DNA of 21,871 bases, taken from an uncultured Lachnospiraceae bacterium. Its GTDB lineage: Bacteria; Bacillota; Clostridia; Lachnospirales; Lachnospiraceae. Location of the stretch: the NCBI GenBank assembly GCA_946409475.1, contig CAMJWQ010000014.1, positions 1 through 21,871 of the forward strand. The letters run 5' to 3'. A model generated the notes under the pieces. The model saw only the letters and a list, made by a program, of their open reading frames with translations, had not been told where the DNA came from and searched no databases. Positions 1-6,656 of this stretch are shown here, one piece after another. A program made the position numbers and the translations under genes. Every line of letters begins with the position of its first letter. Position 1 is the first letter of the stretch.

Positions 1-240
1 TAGTATAGCAGCATTGCGATAGAATTACACGACGCCATCTTTTGAAGCACTTACTGAATTATTTATAAACATCCTGCATATTTTATAAATTAATTCATGC
101 ATTTTATTTATATTTATCGACACTTCAACTCCCCTGCCTCTCATTCTTGAAGGAGGAGACACCTTGCGTGCCGAATGCAGTCACACAGTGACATCTTCCT
201 TATGCATTCGTGTGCATCCCCCGGAGGGTTTTATTTTATG
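1..240. other. Gene-poor left edge with several inverted repeats (possible structured RNA)
   Basis: No convincing protein gene is seen here. Three inverted repeats cluster: CTTCAA (123-128) with TTGAAG (147-152); CGAATGCA (172-179) with TGCATTCG (203-210), which encloses a second perfect hairpin GTCAC-ACA-GTGAC (180-192); and CCC/GGG around 218-228, followed on the plus strand by a T-rich run (229-238). Read on the plus strand, the last element looks like a weak terminator. Read on the minus strand, the first hairpin places an AGGGGAG ribosome-binding-like sequence in its loop, just ahead of a tiny open frame. I do not recognise a known riboswitch or small RNA family, and the transcribed strand is undecided. 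Confidence 0.35.
25..123 (-). CDS. Possible 32-residue small ORF, uncertain
   Basis: A GTG codon at 123-121 lies five bases after GGGGAG on the minus strand and opens a 32-codon frame ending in TAA at 27-25. The peptide begins M-S-I-N-I-N-K and has no recognisable domain, signal sequence or membrane segment. An in-frame ATG lies at codon 8. The only support is the well-spaced ribosome binding site and the structured DNA ahead of it. An AT-rich 99-base frame can easily arise by chance, so this is a weak call and no function is proposed. Confidence 0.15.
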   Translation of the reverse strand: MSININKMHELIYKICRMFINNSVSASKDGVV

Positions 241-265
241 GAACGCAATTTCCTAATCGAAATAA

Positions 266-307
266 AAAAATCATGAAATATCCCATTCGGGAAATTCCAT
301 GATTTTT
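266..307 (-). terminator. Rho-independent terminator downstream of htrA-like gene
   Basis: AAAAATCATG (266-275) pairs with CATGATTTTT (298-307). The stem continues inward through AAT and CCC/GGG with two mismatches and closes on a four-base ATTC loop. Read on the minus strand the 3' arm runs into a T-rich tract (270-261), the form expected of an intrinsic terminator. The plus-strand tail is also T-rich, so it could work in both directions and insulate the locus from whatever lies to the left. Confidence 0.75.
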
Positions 308-357
308 AAATACGCTTATTTTCAAGAGCAAAACAACTTATTTTATAATAATAACCG

Positions 358-382
358 GCAGCATGAGGTTCCTCATAGCTGC
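358..382 (-). other. Strong hairpin just after the htrA-like stop codon
   Basis: GCAGCATGAG (358-367) pairs with CTCAT plus GCTGC (372-382) around a GTTC loop, with one bulged A at 377. It lies 11 bases past the stop codon of the HtrA gene. The minus-strand tail after it (CGGTTATTATTA) is not a clean T run, so it may be an mRNA 3'-end stabiliser or a weak first terminator ahead of the better one at 266-307. Confidence 0.5.
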
Positions 383-393
383 AGAGCTCCCTA

Positions 394-1800
394 TCATTGG
401 GCCTGCTGCACCTTTTTACCTAAGGTTACGGTAACGGTGGCTTCCGTATAGCCGTTATCGGAGGCCCTTTGGATGGTCAAATCCAGCGTTGTGCCTGCCG
501 CATAATACTGCAGGATATTGTTCAGATCATTGGTAGAGCTAACCTTCTGTCCGTCAAAGGCGGTAATAATATCTCCCTTCTTTAAACCGCCCTTTTCCGC
601 AGCCGTACCCTCCATTACCTGTGACACATAAACACCTACCGGAATTCCATAGGTCTGGGAAGCTTCTGCCGTTACATCAACAGGAGATATTCCCAAATAA
701 GGGGTTTCATTAGCATCCACCTTACTTCTCGTTTCCCGGTTCATAAGCTCATCAATAATCGGCTCAGCTGCGGAAATAGGTATGGCATAGCCCATTCCTT
801 CCACTTCGCTGGAAGCATATTTTACCGCATTGATTCCGATTAGTTCACCATTCATATTCAGCAGGGCTCCGCCGCTGTTCCCCGGATTTATGGCCGCATC
901 GGTCTGAATCAATGAACTGGTTACATTATCAATCGTGATATTTCTGTTTAAGGCACTGATAACACCCGTTGTCACGGATTGTCCATATCCTAATGCATTT
1001 CCGATTGCAATGGCGGGCTCCCCGACCTGAAGAGACTCGGAATCTCCTAATGTAGCCACTTTAATCTGATTTAACGTATCCGCGCTTATCTTTTCCAGGG
1101 GTACGGCAACAACTGCCAGGTCCATGTCCGCATCCGTACCTTTAATTTGCGCATCAACGGTACTGTCGTCTATAAACTGAATGGATAAGGTATCCGAGCC
1201 CTCCACAACATGGTTATTGGTCACAATTAACAGCTCCGTATCATTCTGTCCCACAATGATTCCGGATCCGCTGCTTTGATTTTCATAAGTACCGGACTGC
1301 CCGAAAAAGTAGCTATTGATTGTCTGCGTTGATATATTGGTTATGGACACAACGGAGGGCATAACCTTGTCTACTACTTGCGTGACATCATATACCGTCG
1401 CAATACCCTGCGGATTGGAAGAATCCGTAATACTGTTTACCAAATTGCTATCACTGTTTGTTTCCGTATCCTGTACCGATCCTACGGACTCCGTCCGGGA
1501 GCCTGTATCATTAGCCTCCTCTATCAGATAATTGGTAGCATAAAAACCGGCGCCGGATACAACCCCGAAAATAGCTGCCAGAGCAGCAGCTGTTATTGCT
1601 TTTCTAAAAAATTTTCCTTTTTTCTTATCATTTTTTTTATTACCGCCTGTTGTGGAGGAATAGGTGGTATACGTACTTTTATATTGGTCCTCATAACCGG
1701 AATAGGAATCCTTGCCTGCCGGCCCGGGATAATAACCGTCTCCATATCCGCCGGTGCTGTGATAGGTTACATTATTCTTATCATCATAATTATCATACAT
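394..1800 (-). CDS. Membrane-anchored HtrA/DegP-type serine protease with PDZ domain
   Basis: This is a trypsin-like envelope quality-control protease of the HtrA family. The ATG at 1800 is chosen because AGGAAAGGGG sits eight bases upstream; the frame stays open for 17 more codons to an ATG at 1851 that lacks a ribosome binding site. The 468-residue protein has a Gly/Tyr/Asp-rich cytoplasmic start (1-60), one membrane helix (about 67-92), a low-complexity linker, a protease domain (about 140-350) and one PDZ domain (about 365-460). The catalytic triad is visible: His197 in TNNHVVEG, Asp227 in DMDLAV and Ser309 in GNSGGAL. The length and single PDZ match Gram-positive HtrA/YyxA-type proteins. 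It likely degrades or refolds misfolded exported proteins and may be only a genomic neighbour of the glycan genes. In Bacillus such genes answer to CssRS, but no matching operator was identified here. Confidence 0.95.
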   Translation of the reverse strand: MYDNYDDKNNVTYHSTGGYGDGYYPGPAGKDSYSGYEDQYKSTYTTYSSTTGGNKKNDKKKGKFFRKAITAAALAAIFGVVSGAGFYATNYLIEEANDTGSRTESVGSVQDTETNSDSNLVNSITDSSNPQGIATVYDVTQVVDKVMPSVVSITNISTQTINSYFFGQSGTYENQSSGSGIIVGQNDTELLIVTNNHVVEGSDTLSIQFIDDSTVDAQIKGTDADMDLAVVAVPLEKISADTLNQIKVATLGDSESLQVGEPAIAIGNALGYGQSVTTGVISALNRNITIDNVTSSLIQTDAAINPGNSGGALLNMNGELIGINAVKYASSEVEGMGYAIPISAAEPIIDELMNRETRSKVDANETPYLGISPVDVTAEASQTYGIPVGVYVSQVMEGTAAEKGGLKKGDIITAFDGQKVSSTNDLNNILQYYAAGTTLDLTIQRASDNGYTEATVTVTLGKKVQQAQ

Positions 1801-1837
1801 ATTAATTTCCCCTTTCCTAAAAATATCTATTTCTTTT

Positions 1838-1867
1838 TTTATCCTTTTCATGTGCTTAGTCTATCAA
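1838..1867 (-). promoter_or_regulatory. Candidate sigma-A promoter for the htrA-like gene
   Basis: On the minus strand TTGATA (1867-1862, five of six matches to the -35 consensus) is followed after 18 bases by GATAAA (1843-1838, four of six matches to -10). Transcription would begin near 1831, leaving about 30 bases before the chosen ATG at 1800. This fits that start and excludes the longer frame opening at 1851. Confidence 0.4.
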
Positions 1868-1933
1868 CTAATTGTGTAGAAATTGTGTTTAATATTTTAA
1901 GAAATAGTGAAAAAGGATACTATTTAATCATTA

Positions 1934-2848
1934 TTATTTTACCCAATATCCAGGATTAAAAGTCAATTTTTTTATGATCCGGTACGGTATTCTGTTATAA
2001 TGCTGTCCCAATTTAAAGCCTGCCAGCTTAAAGCCGCTTTGTATGACAAAATAAGGTACCAGATAGCTCTTATGCATCTTACGCAAAGCCCTCATGACCT
2101 GCTTAACATACCTGACACCTTCTCCCTCTGCCTTTACTTCCCTGAAAACCTCCGGATTTTGTACATGGGATACGGCTATATCAAAATTTCTTTTAAACTG
2201 CTCCGTTAAAGAATAATTATGAGAATGTATTACCATGGCATCGGCTTCGTAGACAATACTGTAGCCTGCCTGAATTATCTTATAAGCCATAATCATATCC
2301 TCATTAAATATGGCACGTTCTTCAAAACCACCCAGTTTTTCATAAACCGATTTTCTATAGGCAGCGCAGACATTAGAACAAAAGTATGTTTTTATACCCA
2401 GCCTCTCCCTATCCTCAAAGGTCTTGACCTGATTTTTCTCAGGATAATTAAAGGAACGGGTAAGATATTCAATAGGGCTGCAGTTATCTTCGGGCAGCTG
2501 TCTGGCATAAACAGCTCCGGCCTTCTCACTTTCCATAAATGGCTTTATTAAATTTTCCACAAGCCGGTTATCAAAGGGTAATGCATCCTGTGTCATAAAC
2601 AGCAGTATATCGGTATCCGTATCCATGGCCGCCTTCCTTCTGGTTCCGCCATGGTCAAATTCGGACCGTAAAATATGGGTAATGCATAAATTCCCCTGCT
2701 TACCTGTCAAAGCGGAGTCAAAATATCTTTTCTCCGTATTAATGATATGAATCCGATTAATGGGATATGTCTGCCTGTTTAAGGCTTCTATTAACCGCCT
2801 GAAATCCGGTTTTGGCTTAAAAGTGGGGATGATGATATCAACCTTCAA
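1934..2848 (-). CDS. GT2 family glycosyltransferase, rhamnosyltransferase-like
   Basis: This cytosolic, GT-A fold family 2 glycosyltransferase probably adds one sugar to the lipid-linked repeat unit. The protein begins VDIIIPTFKPKPDF, the usual nucleotide-sugar binding beta strand, and carries FDHGGTRR (64-71), a motif common in bacterial rhamnosyltransferases. TQDA (86-89) takes the place of the DxD metal site and NEDM (182-185) that of the catalytic ED. At 304 residues it has normal family length. The start is a TTG at 2848-2846 preceded by AGGAAGG nine bases upstream; no better ATG exists. It follows the LCP gene across a hairpin. A weak 7-bp A/T hairpin (1902-1925) lies just past its stop. 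Rhamnose specificity is inferred from motif resemblance only, and the acceptor is unknown. Confidence 0.85.
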   Translation of the reverse strand: MKVDIIIPTFKPKPDFRRLIEALNRQTYPINRIHIINTEKRYFDSALTGKQGNLCITHILRSEFDHGGTRRKAAMDTDTDILLFMTQDALPFDNRLVENLIKPFMESEKAGAVYARQLPEDNCSPIEYLTRSFNYPEKNQVKTFEDRERLGIKTYFCSNVCAAYRKSVYEKLGGFEERAIFNEDMIMAYKIIQAGYSIVYEADAMVIHSHNYSLTEQFKRNFDIAVSHVQNPEVFREVKAEGEGVRYVKQVMRALRKMHKSYLVPYFVIQSGFKLAGFKLGQHYNRIPYRIIKKLTFNPGYWVK

Positions 2849-2904
2849 AGTGTATTACCTTCCTGCTTCTTATTTTGTACAGACCTGCCCTGTGCCCTTA
2901 CATA

Positions 2905-2957
2905 AAGGAAAAACTGTTTTACGTAAGAATGATTCTTGCTACATAAAACAGTTCCTT
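2905..2957 (-). terminator. Terminator or attenuator hairpin between LCP gene and GT2 gene
   Basis: AACTGTTTTA (2912-2921) pairs perfectly with TAAAACAGTT (2944-2953). The stem is extended outward by AAGG/CCTT, and an inner hairpin AAGAAT-G-ATTCTT (2925-2937) fills the loop. On the minus strand the stem is followed by TTTCCTTT. It lies 25 bases past the LCP stop codon. No clear promoter was found before the next gene, so read-through may be partial, making this an attenuator rather than a full stop. Confidence 0.6.
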
Positions 2958-2981
2958 ATTTTTATAAACTAAAATATCCTA

Positions 2982-4175
2982 TTACTCTTCACTTCCAGAG
3001 CTGTCATCACTATCATCGGCATAAAATCCCGTCTTCTCCGCTATATACTGGCTGATCTTTTTAACGGTATTAGACTCCGTATATACCTCGCTGCCGTCAA
3101 ACAAAAATTCATGAAGCTTTATCACATTGCTGCTTAAGTCAACCGGAATGACGCTGCTTTCGCCGCTTATCTTAGTTGATGTCTTATCAAAGGGGAAGCC
3201 CCCGGTATCTACGATGTTGTAGTTCGCCACAGCAGCTGCCAATTCTATAATCTCCGTATTAGTCAGACTGGTATTTACATATTCCGGCTGCAGTACTTCA
3301 TCAATTATTTTATTTAAGGTTCCAAGACTCGTTGTTTTGGCCTTTTCAAAAATTTTCTGAAGCACCAGGCGCTGACGTTCCGTTCTCTTATAATCGTCTC
3401 CTGCCGTATAGCGGATCCTGCAGTAGGATACGGCCTGTACCCCATCTAACAGCTGCAGTCCGGGATTCTTGATTTTTTCAGTTTTAACACCGGTAACCTC
3501 CGAAGTCTCAACGGTATAATTGTTTAAATGTGATATTTCATCCTGCTGAATATCTATTTCGATGCCTCCCAGTAAATCAATGGTCTTTACCATGGCATTA
3601 AAATCAACCGTTACGAAATCCGTTATATTCATATCCAAATTCATATTCAGCATGTTTATCGCCTGCTCCGGACCGCCGCGGGAATAAGCACTGTTGGCTT
3701 TTCCATATTTATCCGTCGATAAATTAAGATACGTATCCCGGTATACCGATACCAGCTTAACATCCTTCGTATCCTGGTTAATGCTGGCGATGATAATGGT
3801 ATCCGTCCTGGTGCCTTTGCCTAAAGCCCCATCTCTGGAATCCACACCAAAGAGAGCAATATTCCGGAACCCCTGCAGGGTTTCATTATTCGCCACGTCT
3901 TCATCAACAAATATGTTTTCTTCATTAAGATCCACTTTCCCGATCTTGTCAATCTTGGTTACAAAATACAATACCGCAAGAAGTAATAATAAAACTAAAA
4001 TTTCCACTCCTAAAATAATTCTTCTTCGTTTTCTCCTTGCTTTTGCTTTCGCTCTTTTGCTGTTAGCCGCCGCTCTTTTATCATTGCCTTTTCCGCCTGT
4101 ATACCGTTCCTGGTTCCCGGATGGTCTGCCGGCCGGTCTGTTAGACCTATTTGTTGTTTTATTTCCTGTAGCCAT
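2982..4175 (-). CDS. LytR-CpsA-Psr (LCP) family cell-wall glycopolymer ligase
   Basis: LCP proteins transfer undecaprenyl-pyrophosphate-linked glycopolymers onto peptidoglycan on the outer face of the membrane. The 397-residue protein has a long, very basic cytoplasmic tail (1-53, rich in Lys, Arg and Ala), one membrane helix (about 54-73) and an extracellular LCP domain (about 100-320). Visible family motifs are ALFGVDSRDG (107-116), the Arg/Asp pair in GTRTDTIIIA (Arg123, Asp125), SVYRDTYL with Arg146, and the Arg-rich CRIRYTAGDDYKRTERQR stretch. The C-terminus is an acidic Asp/Ser/Glu tail. The ATG follows AAGGGAG by seven bases. It starts 11 bases after the polyprenyl glycosylphosphotransferase stop codon, so the first and last steps of assembly are probably co-transcribed. 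A purely regulatory LytR role is less likely. Confidence 0.93.
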   Translation of the reverse strand: MATGNKTTNRSNRPAGRPSGNQERYTGGKGNDKRAAANSKRAKAKARRKRRRIILGVEILVLLLLLAVLYFVTKIDKIGKVDLNEENIFVDEDVANNETLQGFRNIALFGVDSRDGALGKGTRTDTIIIASINQDTKDVKLVSVYRDTYLNLSTDKYGKANSAYSRGGPEQAINMLNMNLDMNITDFVTVDFNAMVKTIDLLGGIEIDIQQDEISHLNNYTVETSEVTGVKTEKIKNPGLQLLDGVQAVSYCRIRYTAGDDYKRTERQRLVLQKIFEKAKTTSLGTLNKIIDEVLQPEYVNTSLTNTEIIELAAAVANYNIVDTGGFPFDKTSTKISGESSVIPVDLSSNVIKLHEFLFDGSEVYTESNTVKKISQYIAEKTGFYADDSDDSSGSEE

Positions 4176-4186
4176 TTTTTTCTCCC

Positions 4187-5593
4187 TTAATATGCATTTT
4201 TATTAATAAACCCTTTAAATATGGTTAAGAACAAAATTTTCATATCTAATCCCATTGTCCAGTTTTCTATATAATACAAGTCATAATCCACACGCTTTCT
4301 AATGGAAGTATTCCCCCTGTAGCCGTTAACCTGTGCCCATCCCGTAAGTCCCGGCCGTACCTGGTGCTTAATCATATATCTGGGGATTTCTTCTTTGAAT
4401 TTTTCTACAAATAAGGGTCTTTCAGGCCGGGGCCCCACTAAGCTCATATCACCCTTCAGTATGTTAAAAAACTGAGGCAGCTCATCCATGCTTGTCCGTC
4501 TGATAATTTTACCGATCCTGGTAACCCTGGGATCATTTTTCACGGTCCATCCGTTTTTTTCTTCTGTCGGGGTCTGTATTTCCATAGACCGGAATTTATA
4601 CATTTTAAACAAATGGTTATGAAGGCCCACCCGCTCCTGACTGTATATAACGGGGCCCTCTGAGGTAAGCTTCACTGCTAAGGCAATCAGTAACATTAAT
4701 GGTGAAAATATAAGTAACGCCACTCCTGCTCCTGCAATATCCACACTTCTTTTCACAATCATATTTAATGTGTTGGTCAGGGGAACATGCCTGATATTAA
4801 TGACAGGCAGTCCCATTAAATCCTCCGTATAGGGTCTGCTGGGTATCACACTGTGATAATCGGGAATAAATTTCGTATGCACCCCCGACTTTTCACATAA
4901 ATTTACGACCTGCTCCAAACGTTCATAGTCACTGAGGCTCAGGGTTATGGAAATTTCATCCAGCTTGTTCTCCGGCAGAATAATAAATAAATTATCTATT
5001 CGTCCAATCACCTTAATCCCCCTGTACATGGTTCCTCTTTCAATATGGTCGTCTAAAATTCCACGGACCACATATCCCCATTGGGGGTTGGCTTTTATCC
5101 TGTCAATGTATTCCTCCGCCGCACGGCTGTAGCCGATTAATAATATATGCTTAAGATTAAATCCCTTCTTCCGAAAGGTACGGAGAATATAACGTATGAT
5201 ATTACGTATAATAACTTCTATCACCATATTTAAGCAATAGAATATAAATATCATGCTTCTGGAAAAATCCGGCTGGTTAATGATATATAATGTAACAAAG
5301 AAGAGGGCCACACCGACCGTATTTGCCTTTGTGATATTAGCTAACTCTATCCGCCGGCTCTGCATGCGCTTTGAGGTATATAAGCCAAAAAAATAATATA
5401 TAATTAAATAAATCGGAACAATAAACAGAAGTGCGAAAAAATATACCCCAATGGGTAATACACCCTCTGCCTTATCACTAAAAACTCCGATTCTGAATTT
5501 TATAAACCATGCCAGTGCATAGGAAATGGCTATAATAAAGCCATCAATAAAAACGTGTAAACGGTTAAAATACTTTTGATTATCCTTAATCAA
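4187..5593 (-). CDS. Polyprenyl glycosylphosphotransferase, initiating sugar-1-P transferase
   Basis: This membrane enzyme should transfer a sugar-1-phosphate from a UDP-sugar to undecaprenyl phosphate, the first committed step of repeat-unit synthesis. The 468-residue protein has the WbaP/WcaJ-type layout: four N-terminal membrane helices (about 12-125), a Rossmann-like CoA-binding-type region (about 145-270) and a C-terminal bacterial sugar transferase domain (about 276-460). Signature stretches are KRSVDI, MYKFRSM (331-337), TSMDELPQ with the catalytic Asp370-Glu371 pair, SLVGPRPER, and VRPGLTGWAQVNG (412-424). The start is a TTG at 5593 with GGGTGAT upstream; an in-frame TGA four codons earlier excludes a longer protein. 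A sigma-A promoter sits just upstream. The sugar (Glc, Gal or another) cannot be read from sequence. Confidence 0.93.
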   Translation of the reverse strand: MIKDNQKYFNRLHVFIDGFIIAISYALAWFIKFRIGVFSDKAEGVLPIGVYFFALLFIVPIYLIIYYFFGLYTSKRMQSRRIELANITKANTVGVALFFVTLYIINQPDFSRSMIFIFYCLNMVIEVIIRNIIRYILRTFRKKGFNLKHILLIGYSRAAEEYIDRIKANPQWGYVVRGILDDHIERGTMYRGIKVIGRIDNLFIILPENKLDEISITLSLSDYERLEQVVNLCEKSGVHTKFIPDYHSVIPSRPYTEDLMGLPVINIRHVPLTNTLNMIVKRSVDIAGAGVALLIFSPLMLLIALAVKLTSEGPVIYSQERVGLHNHLFKMYKFRSMEIQTPTEEKNGWTVKNDPRVTRIGKIIRRTSMDELPQFFNILKGDMSLVGPRPERPLFVEKFKEEIPRYMIKHQVRPGLTGWAQVNGYRGNTSIRKRVDYDLYYIENWTMGLDMKILFLTIFKGFINKNAY

Positions 5594-5626
5594 CCGATAT
5601 CACCCATTTCTTTACCCATGAAATTT

Positions 5627-5655
5627 ATAATACAATATTTTAATATAAAGGGCAA
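5627..5655 (-). promoter_or_regulatory. Sigma-A promoter for the phosphotransferase-LCP transcript
   Basis: On the minus strand TTGCCC (5655-5650) and TATTAT (5632-5627, five of six matches to consensus) are separated by exactly 17 bases. Transcription would begin near 5620, giving a leader of about 27 bases before the TTG start. It lies in a 109-base AT-rich gap after the preceding GT2 gene. No intrinsic terminator is evident in that gap, so this is probably an additional promoter within a longer transcript. Confidence 0.6.
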
Positions 5656-5702
5656 CTTTTTTTTATATTAATAATCTTACATATTTCTTAACGTTACGGC
5701 TC

Positions 5703-6656
5703 TTAAAGGAACCTTTTTATGATATTGATCCATAACTCAAATTGAATTTTACCATAGTTTAATATGTTTTTCCATTTAAAAGGTACTTTTTTGTGTAATC
5801 TGTATATTTGAAGGCCTTCCTTTATCCCTTTTGCATATTCGGTGCCCAGATTCTTCCGTGAAAAATAAACCCATTTAATCATAAATCCGGATATTAAAAA
5901 AGGCAAATTAAGCAGCAGCTGTAAAAAAGGCATATTTTTATATACCACATAAATACTGTTCCTTGCTGCCAGGGAGGTCTTAAAGGTATTATAGCGGGAA
6001 CCGGAGCTTCCGCTTCCCACATGGTAAACAACAGCCTTCGGTATATAATAATTACGGTATCCATAGATTCTGCTCCGGTAACCGATATCGATATCCTCTA
6101 AGTAAGCAAAATGTGCTTCATCAAAATATCCGATTTTTTTAAAGGCACTTTTTCTATAAAGAGAGCCGCCCGCGCAGGCGGCAAATATTTCTCTTTCCTT
6201 ATTATACAACGCCTGATCTTTATCCTTCCCCACCGCAAATGCCCATCCAAGAGCATTATACAGGTTACCCGCATCATCAATGAGCTCCGGCTTGTGAAAT
6301 TGAAGCATTTTGGGGGCACAGGAAAAGGCATGGGGAAGTCTGTCCATAGCATTTACAAGTGTCCTGATATAATTCTTTTCCGCTTTGGTATCGTTATTCA
6401 GCAGGAGGACAAATTCCGTATCCGCATTCTTTATGCCTATATTAATGGCCCTGCAGAATCCATAATTTTTATCCAGCCGGATAACGGTAACCTCCGGATA
6501 CTTTTCCCTGATAAAATCAGTACTTCCGTCCGTTGAGGCATTATCCACTACGATAACGGAAAAATCCTTATAGGACTGGGTCCGTAATGACGAAAGGCAG
6601 GTTTTTAAATACGTTATTCCATTGTAATTCGGGATAATAACCGTAACTCTTTTCAT
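5703..6656 (-). CDS. GT2 family glycosyltransferase, WbbL-like
   Basis: This is a cytosolic family 2 glycosyltransferase that probably extends the lipid-linked oligosaccharide. The N-terminus RVTVIIPNYNG is the classic GT-A strand-loop, followed by VVDNASTDGS (36-45), LLLNNDT in the position of the metal-binding DxD, and YLEDIDIGYR (catalytic ED). This order is typical of WbbL-type rhamnosyltransferases and related enzymes. The 317 residues match family length, and the C-terminal part (about 240-317) has a hydrophobic amphipathic stretch that may dock on the membrane. The ATG overlaps the stop codon of the upstream 1071-residue gene by four bases (ATGA), so the two are translationally coupled and likely act on the same chain. 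Donor and acceptor sugars are unknown. Confidence 0.88.
   Translation of the reverse strand: MKRVTVIIPNYNGITYLKTCLSSLRTQSYKDFSVIVVDNASTDGSTDFIREKYPEVTVIRLDKNYGFCRAINIGIKNADTEFVLLLNNDTKAEKNYIRTLVNAMDRLPHAFSCAPKMLQFHKPELIDDAGNLYNALGWAFAVGKDKDQALYNKEREIFAACAGGSLYRKSAFKKIGYFDEAHFAYLEDIDIGYRSRIYGYRNYYIPKAVVYHVGSGSSGSRYNTFKTSLAARNSIYVVYKNMPFLQLLLNLPFLISGFMIKWVYFSRKNLGTEYAKGIKEGLQIYRLHKKVPFKWKNILNYGKIQFELWINIIKRFL

Noticed and set aside
1378..1959. Plus-strand 193-codon open frame opposite the htrA-like gene
   Set aside because: It lies antisense to a clear protease gene, its translation is low-complexity Ile/Ser-rich, and it has no recognisable domain or good ribosome binding site.
3694..4206. Plus-strand 170-codon open frame opposite the LCP gene
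   Set aside because: Its hydrophobic Leu/Phe/Ala run is the antisense image of the Lys/Arg/Ala-rich tail and membrane helix of the LCP protein.
5590..5619. Possible nine-codon leader peptide (MGKEMGDIG) ahead of the phosphotransferase, whose TGA overlaps the TTG start
   Set aside because: Its ATG falls at the predicted transcription start with no ribosome binding site; the overlap is suggestive but a chance frame is as likely.
6111..6536. Plus-strand 141-codon open frame opposite the WbbL-like gene
   Set aside because: It is antisense to a well-supported GT2 gene with no motif or promoter of its own.
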